The notes under the pieces: model-generated
The model's database searches: none
Told to the model about the DNA's origin: nothing
What the model saw: only the letters and a program-made list of their open reading frames with translations
Assembly (NCBI GenBank): GCA_910585165.1
Contig: CAJUBX010000044.1
Location: 1-18,563, forward strand
Direction: 5' to 3'
DNA length: 18,563 bases
Origin: an uncultured Oscillibacter sp.
GTDB lineage: Bacteria; Bacillota; Clostridia; Oscillospirales; Oscillospiraceae
Part shown: in pieces, positions 1 through 8,621 of the stretch
Layout: every line of letters begins with the position of its first letter
Numbering within the stretch: the first letter of the stretch is position 1
Position numbers and translations under genes: made by a program

Positions 1-54
1 AATTTTTCCCTTCCACTCCCCATGGAGCCGGAGAGATTCCTTCGCGTAATCCAT
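1..54 (-). CDS. NAD(P)-dependent malic enzyme, N-terminal 18 codons only
   Basis: Reading leftwards from ATG at 54, the first 18 residues are MDYAKESLRLHGEWKGKI. This resembles the conserved start of bacterial malic enzymes (malate + NAD(P) to pyruvate + CO2), where an 'ESL.LH..WKGKI' opening is common. The gene then leaves the window. AAGGAG at 65-70 lies 10 bases before the ATG. The gene starts 26 bases after the fumarase stop, so it is probably cotranscribed, placing malate-to-pyruvate conversion directly downstream of the fumarases. The call rests on a short N-terminus plus context. No catalytic or nucleotide-binding motif is visible. Confidence 0.7.
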   Translation of the reverse strand, partial: MDYAKESLRLHGEWKGKI

Positions 55-80
55 ATCCGTCGCACTCCTTTTCACTTTAT

Positions 81-1451
81 TCAAACCATCTGTTCGGGAT
101 GGAATACCTGGTCAAAGCGCTCGGCGCTGAGAAAGCCCAGGGCAATGCACGCCTCCCGCAGGGAGATATTTTCCTGATGCGCCTTTTTCGCAACCTTGGC
201 GGCATTTTCATACCCGATGTAGGGATTCAGCGCCGTGACCAGCATCAGGGAATTCATCAGATTATGCCGCATTTTCTCCCGGTTGGCCCGGATTCCCCGG
301 GCGCAGTTTTTGTCGAACGACTCGATGCCGTCCGCCAGCAGGCGTACCGACTGCAAAAAATTGTAGGCGCAGACCGGCATAAATACGTTCAGCTCGAAGT
401 TGCCCTGAGAGGCGGCGATTCCGATGGCCGCGTCGTTTCCCATAACCTGCACGGCAATCATGGTCAGCGCCTCGCATTGGGTGGGATTGACCTTTCCGGG
501 CATAATGGAGCTGCCAGGTTCGTTTTCCGGGATAAAGATTTCCCCCAGGCCGTCCCGGGGCCCGCTGGCCAGCCAGCGCACATCGTTGGCGATTTTCATG
601 AGGTTCGCCGCCAGCGCTTTCAGCGCCCCGTGGGCGAACACCATGGCGTCTTTGGAAGTCAGCGCGTGAAACTTGTTTTCCTCCGTTACAAAGGGTTTCC
701 CGGTCAGACGGCTGACCTCCTCCGCCACGGCGGCATCAAATCCGGCGGGAGCATTCAGTCCCGTTCCCACTGCGGTGCCGCCCAGCGCCAGCTCATAAAG
801 TCCCGGCAGGGCGAGAGCCAGCTGCCCCTTGGTCTTTTCCAGCATGGCCCGCCAGCCGCTGATCTCCTGGGAGAACTTAATCGGCACGGCGTCCTGGAGA
901 TGGGTCCGCCCGCACTTCACGGCGTCGCCGTTCTCCCGTTCCAAACGCTCCATTGTGGAAATCAGCGTGTCCAAGGCGGGAAAAAGGCGATCCTCGATAG
1001 CGGAGGCGGCGGCAATGTGCATCGCCGCCGGGAAGGTATCGTTGCTGCTTTGAGACATGTTTACGTCGTCGTTTGGATGAAGCAGCTTTTTCCCCGCTAT
1101 GGTATTTCCCCGGTTGGCGATGACCTCATTCGCGTTCATATTGGATTGGGTGCCGGAACCCGTCTGCCAAACCACCAGGGGAAATTCTTCGTCCAGCAGA
1201 CCGGCGATCACCTCGCCGCAGGCTTTGCCGATTGCCTCCAGTTTTTCCGCCGTCATGCGCTCGGGTCTCAAACGGTGATTGGCAGCGGCGGCGGCCTTTT
1301 TCATAATGCCGAAGGCGCGCGTAATTTCCCGGGGCATCCGCTCCACGCCGATTTGAAAATTTTGACGGCTTCTCTCCGTCTGGGCGGCCCAATAGCAGTC
1401 CGCAGGAACGCGGACCTCTCCCATAGAGTCATGTTCGATACGATATTCCAT
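81..1451 (-). CDS. fumC: Class II fumarate hydratase
   Basis: This is a 456-residue, cytosolic, cofactor-free fumarase interconverting fumarate and L-malate; the length is normal for FumC. Visible motifs are SGTQSNMN near residues 99-106, GRTHLQDAVP with the active-site His near 184, and the superfamily signature GSSIMPGKVNP at about 313-323, whose loop carries the catalytic Ser. I chose ATG 1451 (MEYRIEHDSMGEV) over ATG 1463: it matches the usual FumC start, and a GGAG sits 7 bases before it, while nothing suitable precedes 1463. It lies 43 bases downstream of the class I beta subunit gene and 26 bases before the malic enzyme gene. A class II enzyme in the same operon as a class I enzyme is redundant on paper, which bears on what the class I pair really does. 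Confidence 0.96.
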   Translation of the reverse strand: MEYRIEHDSMGEVRVPADCYWAAQTERSRQNFQIGVERMPREITRAFGIMKKAAAAANHRLRPERMTAEKLEAIGKACGEVIAGLLDEEFPLVVWQTGSGTQSNMNANEVIANRGNTIAGKKLLHPNDDVNMSQSSNDTFPAAMHIAAASAIEDRLFPALDTLISTMERLERENGDAVKCGRTHLQDAVPIKFSQEISGWRAMLEKTKGQLALALPGLYELALGGTAVGTGLNAPAGFDAAVAEEVSRLTGKPFVTEENKFHALTSKDAMVFAHGALKALAANLMKIANDVRWLASGPRDGLGEIFIPENEPGSSIMPGKVNPTQCEALTMIAVQVMGNDAAIGIAASQGNFELNVFMPVCAYNFLQSVRLLADGIESFDKNCARGIRANREKMRHNLMNSLMLVTALNPYIGYENAAKVAKKAHQENISLREACIALGFLSAERFDQVFHPEQMV

Positions 1452-1494
1452 AAGAATCTCCATTCCGCCGGGGCGGATTCACCCCGCCGTGTAT

Positions 1495-2088
1495 TTACTG
1501 CATGGGATAGTCCCGCTCCAGCCTTTCCAGGGCCTTTTCCCGCAGGTCCCGGTAAATGCTGACTCCATGGGTGTCAATGCCGACAACCAGAGGGCCGAAC
1601 TCCTTGGTCTTCAGGTCCCACAGGGCTTCCGGTATTCCCATTTCCATATAGTGAACGTCCACCACGCTCTCCACCGTCTGGCTGCCTTTCGCGGCGCCGC
1701 CGGGAATGGCCTGGAGGTAAACATACCCATATTCCCGGCAGGCCCGGATGGTGTCCTCGCCCATGCCGCCTTTGCCTATGACCGCTTTCACGCCCATTTC
1801 CCCCACCATTTTGGCGTAGGGCTCCATGCGGATGGAGGTAGTGGGACCGATGAGGAGCAAATCCCATCCGCCGTCTTCCCGTTTCAGGCACACCGGGCCA
1901 GCATGAAACACGGCGGAGCCTTTAAAATCCTTCGGCAGAGGCTGGGAAGCGGCGAGCAGGGCTTTGTATTTCAGATGCGCCATATCGCGGGATGTGAAGA
2001 TATGCCCGCTGATGTATACCACGTCTCCGGCCCGCAGCCTGCGCATGTCCTCCTCTTTTAAAGGAGTCGACAGCTTGTAAGTATTCAT
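1495..2088 (-). CDS. Class I fumarase/tartrate dehydratase-type hydratase, beta subunit
   Basis: This is a 197-residue protein matching the C-terminal (beta) subunit of two-subunit Fe-S hydro-lyases such as clostridial fumarase and L-tartrate dehydratase. Seen are the ISGHIFTSRDMAHLKY region near 26-41, HAGP near 62-65, the substrate-binding GPTTSIRMEPY near 81-91, and GKGGMG near 105-110, whose Lys corresponds to a conserved active-site Lys. The reading frame extends to 2220, but ATG 2088 is preceded by GGAGGAGAGGG and begins in the way usual for the family. The start lies 13 bases after the alpha subunit stop, a typical translationally coupled pair. The beta motifs look intact, unlike the alpha subunit. 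Substrate is unproven: fumarate, tartrate, mesaconate or another 2-hydroxy/unsaturated acid would fit the family. Confidence 0.92.
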   Translation of the reverse strand: MNTYKLSTPLKEEDMRRLRAGDVVYISGHIFTSRDMAHLKYKALLAASQPLPKDFKGSAVFHAGPVCLKREDGGWDLLLIGPTTSIRMEPYAKMVGEMGVKAVIGKGGMGEDTIRACREYGYVYLQAIPGGAAKGSQTVESVVDVHYMEMGIPEALWDLKTKEFGPLVVGIDTHGVSIYRDLREKALERLERDYPMQ

Positions 2089-2101
2089 TCCCTCTCCTCC
2101 T

Positions 2102-2980
2102 TCACAGCAACTTTTCCACCGTGCCGTCGCGGTGTATCCGGATTCCCGCGCGCCTTGCGACCCAGCAGTGGAAATTGACGGCCACCGGCGCGATAGCCGT
2201 ATGGGTATGGCAGCGGGCAATTTTCACCGCCAGGCAGACCGTATCGCCGCCGGTGCCGGCCGCGCCAAACCCCATGGCGTTGATTTCGTCTTTGAGCTCC
2301 TTTTCCAGCGCCGCCAGCTCCGGGTCCGGGTTCACGTCATCCCAGCGCCGGGTGCTGATCTGTTTCCGGCTCATTTTCGCCGCAATGTCCATCTGTCCGC
2401 CGATGCCCACGCCGATGCCGAAGGGCGGACAGGGCTTTCCTCCGGCGTTGATCGCCGTTTCCAGGATAAACCGCTTCAGCCCTACCAAATTCCGGCCGAG
2501 CTTTGCCGGGGTGAGAATCTGCATGGCGTTGCCCAGCTCGGCGCCGCAGCCTTTGAAGCTGATGAAATAGTCCAGGTACTCCTGTCCGGCGTGGTATTCA
2601 TATTCAATGTTCGGAATTCCGCCGCCGGTATTGTCCCCGGAATTTATGCGGGTAAGCGGGTCCACCATGCTGGGGCGGAGATAGCCCCTCCGGGTGGCTT
2701 CCCCTAAAGCGGATAGGACGGCGTCCTCCATCCGGGGCGGCAGATTGCCGTCGCCAAAACTGATCCAGGAGGTGGGATAGCCCGGAGATTGGCATACGCC
2801 CTTGTCGGCGGCCTTTGCAATATCCAGGTTTTCCAGCATAGAGGACAGCATCCTCTGTGCCGTGGCGTTGGTCTCACGCTCCAGCGCCTCCTGCATCAAT
2901 GTGCGCACATCCTCGGAAATCTCCGTCACAGCCCGCAAGACTGCGGCCTGTACGGCGTCTTTGACCAATTGTTCGTTCAT
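2102..2980 (-). CDS. Class I fumarase/tartrate dehydratase-type hydratase, alpha subunit, with altered CQDTG motif
   Basis: This is a 292-residue Fe-S subunit. Three cysteines at family positions can hold the [4Fe-4S] cluster: Cys63 (GVCQ), Cys145 (FKGCGAE) and Cys184 (GKPCPPFGIGVGIGG). The C-terminal EINAMGFG and PVAVNFHCWVARRA stretches are family typical. What is odd is that the usual CQDTG reads CQSPG (63-67): the Gln is kept, but the Asp is Ser and the Thr is Pro. In characterised class I fumarases that Gln-Asp pair contacts the substrate, so specificity may have changed. ATG 2980 was chosen because AAAGGAG precedes it; the longer frame to 3013 would run close to the previous gene. Product annotation as fumarase is therefore tentative, although membership of the family is not in doubt. 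Confidence 0.88.
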   Translation of the reverse strand: MNEQLVKDAVQAAVLRAVTEISEDVRTLMQEALERETNATAQRMLSSMLENLDIAKAADKGVCQSPGYPTSWISFGDGNLPPRMEDAVLSALGEATRRGYLRPSMVDPLTRINSGDNTGGGIPNIEYEYHAGQEYLDYFISFKGCGAELGNAMQILTPAKLGRNLVGLKRFILETAINAGGKPCPPFGIGVGIGGQMDIAAKMSRKQISTRRWDDVNPDPELAALEKELKDEINAMGFGAAGTGGDTVCLAVKIARCHTHTAIAPVAVNFHCWVARRAGIRIHRDGTVEKLL

Positions 2981-3009
2981 CACGCGCTCCTTTCCGTTAT
3001 CCCGGGGGG

Positions 3010-4377
3010 TCAAAACTGAAACAGAAGATTGACGTCTTCCAGGCAGTCCAGCCGCCGGATATTCTCCATAAGCCGTCCGGCTTGTTCTTTGGGAAGTTTC
3101 CCTGCCGTGATATTCAGGAATTTTTGATTGGCCGCCTCCCAGGTGAACGGATTTTGAAAATCCCCGGGAGGATACGCCACGGATTTGCGCAGGGCCCTGC
3201 CGTCGTCCATCCGGACTTCCAGCGTGTGAGCCCAGCGGGTAGGATTCTTCTCATAGGCCCTTTGCAGCTCCGGGTCGACAACCACCTCCACCTTCTTCAT
3301 CAGCCTTTGGGCCGCAGGGTTTTGCGTCTTCTCCCTGCTGAAGGCATCCTCCAGCAGTTCCCCGTATAAAAGGGCGGCGGCAAGGCAGTACTGGATGCTG
3401 AATTTATAAGCGTAGTCTGTGGGAGGAGCCGGATTTCCGGCGGTGTCCTTCGCCACTTGATAGGTGTAATCGGTGATTTTCACAATCCGTTCCGGGTCAA
3501 TGGGTTCTTCCTCCGCCAGCAGCCGGATTCCGTGAATTGCGGAGTGAATATGGCGGCAGCAGGCATAGGGCTTGAGGGAATTCGACATGATCTGATAGCG
3601 TCCCGGAACCAGGCCGTCCGTCAGAGCGCCGATATCCGCCTGGGGATTCAGCGCGCCTAAAAATCCCTTCCGCCCTTCCAAAATACGGCTGGCTCCCGTA
3701 AAGCCCAGCGAGGCCAGCTCCGCCGCGCGGATGCCGCACAGCGCCGCATTGGCGGTGTGCAGGGATTTGCTCATGCTGCCATCCTCCAAAAATTCCCAGA
3801 GTCCGGCCGCCTGGGTTCCCGCCGAACCAAAGGCGTGCAGCATCTGTCCGCCGTCCAGGCCCAGCAGCTTTCCCGCCGCCGCAGCGGAGGAGAACGCGCC
3901 GACTACGCCGGTGGTATGCCAATACCAGTAAGCGCCGGGATTGATGGCCGCGCCGATCCGGGCGGCGGCCTCATAGCCGCCGACAATCGCGCTAATCAGT
4001 TCCGGGCCGCTGCTTCCGCGGCGCTGGGCAACCGCCATGGCGGCGGGAATTGTGATGGTTCCGGGATGTGTGATGGAGGCGTTGTGCACGTCGTCCAGGT
4101 CCAGCAGATGGCTGCACGCGGCGTTATAGGCCGCCGCCTTGTGATACTCAGCCCTCTGGAACCCGGGGGTCCAGAGGGAGGCCTCCGCCGGCTGGGGACC
4201 GCCGCTTAAATAGTATGCCGCCCAGATTTTTTCAGCCGGTGCACCCTGCCCGGCGATGGATACGCCCAGCAGGTCCTGTACGCACATTTTGGTATAGTCT
4301 ACGGTTTCCCTGCTCAAGTCCTCAAAACGGATATCCGTAATAAAGCCGGCCAGAGCCTGGGTAACTTGCAGCTCCAT
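3010..4377 (-). CDS. MmgE/PrpD family protein (second of two)
   Basis: This 455-residue cytosolic protein belongs to the family that includes 2-methylcitrate dehydratase PrpD, cis-aconitate decarboxylase and iminodisuccinate epimerase. Family landmarks are LLDLDDVHNASITHPG at 91-106 with the Asp/His residues lining the active site, WYWHTTGVVGAF, SMSKSLHTANA with a conserved Lys, and SLKPYACCRHIHSAI with Lys and two His. Start at ATG 4377, with GGGAGG just upstream and only 13 bases after the preceding PrpD-like stop. It differs strongly from its neighbour outside the core motifs, so the two probably do different steps rather than forming a recent duplication. Reaction unknown: dehydration, decarboxylation or epimerisation of a polycarboxylate are all known in the family. 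Confidence 0.92.
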   Translation of the reverse strand: MELQVTQALAGFITDIRFEDLSRETVDYTKMCVQDLLGVSIAGQGAPAEKIWAAYYLSGGPQPAEASLWTPGFQRAEYHKAAAYNAACSHLLDLDDVHNASITHPGTITIPAAMAVAQRRGSSGPELISAIVGGYEAAARIGAAINPGAYWYWHTTGVVGAFSSAAAAGKLLGLDGGQMLHAFGSAGTQAAGLWEFLEDGSMSKSLHTANAALCGIRAAELASLGFTGASRILEGRKGFLGALNPQADIGALTDGLVPGRYQIMSNSLKPYACCRHIHSAIHGIRLLAEEEPIDPERIVKITDYTYQVAKDTAGNPAPPTDYAYKFSIQYCLAAALLYGELLEDAFSREKTQNPAAQRLMKKVEVVVDPELQRAYEKNPTRWAHTLEVRMDDGRALRKSVAYPPGDFQNPFTWEAANQKFLNITAGKLPKEQAGRLMENIRRLDCLEDVNLLFQF

Positions 4378-4390
4378 GATTGTCCTCCCA

Positions 4391-5764
4391 TCAGCGGGCG
4401 GCCATGGCCGCCATCAAACCGGGAACGGCGTTCGGACCGCCGAAATTTAAAACCGCATCCAGCACCGCCCGCTCCGCCGCCTCCGGCAAAATGCCGGAAA
4501 CACAGCCGTGGTATTTGCGTATGACGTCCTCAAGTGTGATGGGGTTCTCCCTGGCGCTCTTTTCATACTTCTGCAATTCCGAAACGGTCCGTCCATCCTT
4601 CAGCGTCACTTCCAGCTTCGCGGGCATATGCCCGCGAACGGCTATGGAGGGATCTTCGATAAATTCAATCCGATCCATCATTTCCAGGACCAACGGGTCC
4701 TTCATGTATTTAAGGTCGATTTCCTCAGTGGTGACGCCGCCGTGCAGGGCGGTCATCGCAATAATATAGTAAAGGCTGAATTTCATCATATACTCGGTTT
4801 CCGGACGGACCTTGGCCTCCTTGGGATAGCAGACCTGGGACGCGCACATGGGAGTTCCGTACGCCCGAATCGACCGGATATCGGCGGCGGAAAAGCGATG
4901 CTTTTCCATCAGCGATGCCATAACGTTAATAAACGAGTGGGTATGATGGCACGCCGGGTAAAGCTTAAACGCGATCTCCGGCGTGAGCCAGGCATCTCCA
5001 AGAGTGTCAATCTCCTCCGCCAGGCGGCCCAGGCCGCCGATATGAACCGGAAAGACTCCGTACTGCCCCTCGAAAACGGTCCGAGGTCCCGTAAACCCAA
5101 CCTGCGCGCAGTCCACCGCGTACATGGCGCTGAAAGCGCCCCAGCCCGGGTGAAGCATTTTTACCCAGGAGCCGTCGTGAAGGAATTCCATAATCGTGCC
5201 CGCCTGGCTCCCGGCAATGCCGCAGGCGTTGACAATCACGTCTTCCCCCAAGTCCATCAGCTTTGCCGCCACGCAGATGCCGGCAAAGGGGGCGAGAATG
5301 CCGGAGGGGTGAAAACCATGGTTGTGAAATTGTCCATCCGCCGCCAGGCCCAGCCGGACGGCCACCTCGTAGCCGGCAACCGCTGCCAGCAAAACCTCCT
5401 CTCCGGTTTTGTGCAGCTTTTCGCCAAGGGCAAGGGCAACCGCCAGCACGGAGGCGCTGGGATGCACAATCGCTCCTGTGTGGGTGTCGTCGAAATCCAG
5501 CCCGTGAATAACCGTGGCGTTGCAGAGGACGGCGCTGGCCGCCGAAGTCTTTTCCCGGGTCCCCCACAAGGTGCATTCCGGCCGTTCTTCTTTCTCCCGC
5601 ACCAGTTTTCGAATCATGGCGGAAGTCGGAGCGGTTTTGCCAGACAGCAGCGCCACGCCGACGGTATCCACCATGTGCGCCTTTGCCGCATCAAATACTT
5701 CTGCGGGAACGTCTTCAAATTGGAGCTCTCTTACAAATCTTGCAATTTTTTCCGAAATCGTCAT
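4391..5764 (-). CDS. MmgE/PrpD family protein (first of two)
   Basis: This 457-residue protein has the same fold family as the following gene. Landmarks are HGLDFDDTHTGAIVHPSAS around 87-105, HNHGFHPSGILAPFA, SWVKMLHPGWGA with the conserved Lys, and FKLYPACHHTHSFI with Lys and paired His. The alpha-helical domain and smaller C-terminal lid are both present by length. ATG 5764 is preceded by GAGGTGAGG. It sits between a class III CoA-transferase and the second PrpD-like gene with short gaps, so it is part of the same transcript. Known members act on free acids such as 2-methylcitrate, cis-aconitate or iminodisuccinate. The context, with CoA-transferases and fumarases, favours a carboxylic-acid hydro-lyase or isomerase role, which is inference. 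Confidence 0.92.
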   Translation of the reverse strand: MTISEKIARFVRELQFEDVPAEVFDAAKAHMVDTVGVALLSGKTAPTSAMIRKLVREKEERPECTLWGTREKTSAASAVLCNATVIHGLDFDDTHTGAIVHPSASVLAVALALGEKLHKTGEEVLLAAVAGYEVAVRLGLAADGQFHNHGFHPSGILAPFAGICVAAKLMDLGEDVIVNACGIAGSQAGTIMEFLHDGSWVKMLHPGWGAFSAMYAVDCAQVGFTGPRTVFEGQYGVFPVHIGGLGRLAEEIDTLGDAWLTPEIAFKLYPACHHTHSFINVMASLMEKHRFSAADIRSIRAYGTPMCASQVCYPKEAKVRPETEYMMKFSLYYIIAMTALHGGVTTEEIDLKYMKDPLVLEMMDRIEFIEDPSIAVRGHMPAKLEVTLKDGRTVSELQKYEKSARENPITLEDVIRKYHGCVSGILPEAAERAVLDAVLNFGGPNAVPGLMAAMAAR

Positions 5765-5805
5765 GCTGTCCTCACCTCTTATTCGTCGTTAAAACCTGTC
5801 CGGTT

Positions 5806-6936
5806 TCAGGAAAACTCATCCAGAACCTCCCCGGTATGCGCCCCCCTTGCGTATGCCGCGCCGTTCACCTCCACCGGCGTCAGCGTGAATTTGAAGGGAC
5901 TGTTGGGCATGGTATATGTACCGACGCCAGGGAAGAACCCTTGAATCAGCATTTCCCGCGCGGAGGTGTTTTCCGAGTGTACGATTTGCTCTACGGACTG
6001 TATGGTGGCGCAGGGAACGCCAACTTCGTTCAGCCGCCGCTCCAACTCCTCCACGTCCCAATGGAGAACGCGGTCGATGACCTCCTGGGTGCATTCGTCC
6101 CTGTGCTGGCGGCGCAGTTCGCTGGAGGCATAGCGCGGGTCCCGAGTCAATTCCTCACAGCCCAGCACCCTGCACAAGGCGGCAAAGGTGTTGTCCCGGT
6201 TGATGGTAATCAGAATGTCCTGACCGTCTTTGGTGCGGAACTCCTGAAAGGGGACATTGATGCTGTGGCGGTTGCCGATGGGCTTGGGCACTTTCCCCAC
6301 GGCGAGATAATTGACCACGGCGTTCTCCAAAATGGCCAGCATGCAGTCGGCCTTGGCTATGTCCAGAAACTGTCCTTCCCCGGTGCTTTGTTTATGCAGC
6401 AGCATGGCGGCAGTACCGACGGCCCCAAAGAGCCCGGAATAAAGCTCTGTTATGGGAAGACCCGCCCGCATCGGCGGGCCGCCCAGCTCCCCGGTGACGC
6501 TCATAAGCCCGGTGAAGGCCTGCATGACCAAATCGCTGGAAGCCTTTTCCCGGTTTGGCCCCGTCTGACCGAAGTCGGAGACGGCCGCATAGCAAATCTG
6601 CGGATTCGCCTGCGCAAGGGCCGCATAAGATAGATTCAGCGCCGCCGCTTCCGCAGGACTCCGGTCCGAGACAAACGCGTCCGCCTTTGCCGCCAGCTTC
6701 AAAAACGCCTCCTGCTGGGCGGATTCCCGGAGATCCAGCATCACGCGCTTCTTTCCCCGCATCAGGTAGAGCTCCTGAAACGAAACCCTGTGGGTGGTTG
6801 GGCCGGGGAACAAAGTCTCATATGGCTGATCGATGTGGATCACCGCCGCCCCCAGATCGGACAGAATCATCGTGCACAGGTTTCCTGAAACGCTTCGGGC
6901 ACAGTCTAAAATTGTGACTCCAGAAAAAATACCCAT
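5806..6936 (-). CDS. Class III CoA-transferase (CaiB/BaiF/Frc family), divergent copy
   Basis: This 376-residue protein is the second family III CoA-transferase of the operon. These enzymes move CoA between carboxylic acids through an aspartyl-CoA thioester. The candidate catalytic Asp is Asp135 in SSDLVMQA, aligned with Asp135 of the other copy. The N-terminal Rossmann part (GVTILDCARSVSG, MILSDLGAAVIHI, LMRGKK) and the C-terminal small domain (LNEVGVPCATIQSVEQI) are present. The usual ENFKPG segment after the second strand is replaced here by SDRSPA, a clear divergence. ATG 6936 was chosen because GGAGG lies just upstream and the protein then aligns with its paralogue; the frame itself runs to 7038, inside the preceding gene. 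The gap to the carboxyltransferase gene is 37 bases. Substrates unknown. Confidence 0.92.
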   Translation of the reverse strand: MGIFSGVTILDCARSVSGNLCTMILSDLGAAVIHIDQPYETLFPGPTTHRVSFQELYLMRGKKRVMLDLRESAQQEAFLKLAAKADAFVSDRSPAEAAALNLSYAALAQANPQICYAAVSDFGQTGPNREKASSDLVMQAFTGLMSVTGELGGPPMRAGLPITELYSGLFGAVGTAAMLLHKQSTGEGQFLDIAKADCMLAILENAVVNYLAVGKVPKPIGNRHSINVPFQEFRTKDGQDILITINRDNTFAALCRVLGCEELTRDPRYASSELRRQHRDECTQEVIDRVLHWDVEELERRLNEVGVPCATIQSVEQIVHSENTSAREMLIQGFFPGVGTYTMPNSPFKFTLTPVEVNGAAYARGAHTGEVLDEFS

Positions 6937-6973
6937 AGTTCCTCCACTGCCCTTTTTTAAGGGCGCCCGCCGA

Positions 6974-8530
6974 TCACACCGGGAAGTTCCCGTGTTTGCG
7001 GTCCGGGTTTTTTCGATTTTTGTTGCAGAACATCTCAAACGCGTCGATCAGCACCCGGCGGGTTTCCGCCGGCTCAATCACGTCGTTGAAATGCATTCTC
7101 TCTGCGGCGCGGTAAGGATTGTTGAATTCCCGCTCATAGTCCTCAATGTACTTGCGCTTGAGGGCGTCCACGTCTTCTCCCCTCTTTTTCGCGGCCTCCA
7201 GCTTCTTCTTGTAAAGGACGTTGACCGCCCCGTCGGCACCCATAATGGCGCGGACCGTGGTCGCCCAGGCGATTGCCAAATCCGGCTCCATTTCCGCCGC
7301 CATCATCCCGGCGTAAGCGCCGCCGTAGACCTTTCGGACGGCGCAGGTAATCACTGGAACTGTGGCCTCGCACCAGGCGTAAATCAGTTTCGCGCCGTGC
7401 CGGATGATGCCGCCGTACTCCTGGGAAACGCCGGGCAGATAGCCGGGCGTATCCGTCAAACTGAGAAGCGGGATATTAAAGCAGTCGCAGGTGCGGATAA
7501 ACCGGGCGCCCTTATCCGAACAGTTGATATCCAGGCAGCCCGCCATAACCTTGGGCTGGTTGGCCACCACGCCGATAACCTGCCCGTCCAGGCGGATAAA
7601 GCCCGTGATCAGGTTGGCGGCGTAATATTCCTGCGTTTCGTAAAATTCCCCGTTGTCCGCAATGGCCGTGATGACCTCCTTCATGTCATAGGCCTTGTTC
7701 AGGTTTTCGGGAATCAGGCGGTTCAGCTCCTCGCAGCGCCGGTCCCGGCTGTCGCTGCAGGGAATGCGGGCCGGTTTTTCCCGGTAGTTCTGCGGCAGGT
7801 AGCTCAAAAGCTTCTTGATCTGTTCAATGCAGTCATAGTCGTCGGCTCCGACCTTGTGAACCACGCCGGAAATCTTCGCGTGGGTCATGGCTCCGCCAAG
7901 GGCCTCCGAGTCGATCTTCTCTCCCGTCACCTTCTCAATGGCCTTCGGCCCGGTAATGTGGGCGTGGCAGACCTTATCCACAGCGAGAATGAAATCCGTC
8001 AGCGCAGGCGAATACACGGCCGCCCCCGCGCAGGGGCCCATCAGAGCTGTAATCTGCGGGATAACCCCGGAGTTCATCACGTTGGCGCGGAAGAACATTG
8101 GCGAGCAGGTGTCGCCGCCCTCCTGAATGCGGCCTCCGGCGGAGTCAATCAGGCCCACGCAGGGAACCATGGCCTCCCGCGCCATATTCATGGTGCGGGT
8201 AATTTTGATGGACTGCACCTCGCCCGTGCTGCCGCCCATTACGGTGAAGTCGTGGGCATAGGCAAAAACCTTCCGGCCGTTCACCTTGCCAAAGCCGGTT
8301 ACAACCGCGTCATAGGGCACCTCCTTGCCCTGCATGTCAAAGTAGGCGCAGCGCTGCTTGGCAAAGATGTCCAGTTCCTGAAAGCGGCCCCCGTCAAAAA
8401 GCAGCGCCAAGCGCTCCCGCGCTGTCAGCTTCCCCTGCTTGTGTTGGACATTGATCCGCTCGACGCCGCCGCCAAGCTTGAGATGTTCCTTTTTCTCCTG
8501 AAGCTGCCATATTTTCTGCTCGTTCGTCAT
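6974..8530 (-). CDS. Acyl-CoA carboxyltransferase (methylmalonyl-CoA decarboxylase alpha / propionyl-CoA carboxylase beta family)
   Basis: This is a 518-residue, full-length carboxyltransferase subunit of the biotin-dependent class. Seen are HDFTVMGGSTGEVQS at 93-107, DSAGGRIQEGGD at 129-140, the N-domain oxyanion loop GPCAGAAVYSPAL at 165-177, the C-domain DTPGYLPGVSQEYGGIIRHGAK at 360-381, and YGGAYAGM at 402-409. It ends KHGNFPV, as is usual for the family. GGAGGTCA precedes ATG 8530. In anaerobes, homologues decarboxylate methylmalonyl- or glutaconyl-CoA in a membrane Na+ pump, or transfer carboxyl groups to pyruvate. No biotin carrier, membrane beta or gamma subunit is encoded in the window, so it would need partners from elsewhere. 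Between two CoA-transferases it most plausibly handles a dicarboxyl-CoA made by them. Confidence 0.93.
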   Translation of the reverse strand: MTNEQKIWQLQEKKEHLKLGGGVERINVQHKQGKLTARERLALLFDGGRFQELDIFAKQRCAYFDMQGKEVPYDAVVTGFGKVNGRKVFAYAHDFTVMGGSTGEVQSIKITRTMNMAREAMVPCVGLIDSAGGRIQEGGDTCSPMFFRANVMNSGVIPQITALMGPCAGAAVYSPALTDFILAVDKVCHAHITGPKAIEKVTGEKIDSEALGGAMTHAKISGVVHKVGADDYDCIEQIKKLLSYLPQNYREKPARIPCSDSRDRRCEELNRLIPENLNKAYDMKEVITAIADNGEFYETQEYYAANLITGFIRLDGQVIGVVANQPKVMAGCLDINCSDKGARFIRTCDCFNIPLLSLTDTPGYLPGVSQEYGGIIRHGAKLIYAWCEATVPVITCAVRKVYGGAYAGMMAAEMEPDLAIAWATTVRAIMGADGAVNVLYKKKLEAAKKRGEDVDALKRKYIEDYEREFNNPYRAAERMHFNDVIEPAETRRVLIDAFEMFCNKNRKNPDRKHGNFPV

Positions 8531-8588
8531 TCCCTGACCTCCATAGGACCGCCCCGGCTCTCCTGGCGGAATTCATGTTTTTTCCCAA

Positions 8589-8615
8589 CCGGGACCTGCT
8601 TCAAACAGGCCCCGG
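8589..8615 (-). other. Intercistronic hairpin
   Basis: The 91-base gap between the first CoA-transferase and the carboxyltransferase holds a stem of 10 base pairs, with one G-U pair in the RNA, around a 7-base loop (8599-8605). No T-run follows in the direction of transcription, so it is not a classical terminator. It could stabilise or process the mRNA. Confidence 0.5.
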
Positions 8616-8621
8616 CCAAAT

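Noticed and set aside
99..1562. 487-codon plus-strand frame opposite fumC
   Set aside because: It overlaps a certain fumarase on the other strand and has no recognisable domain. Several similar long shadow frames occur opposite the other operon genes.
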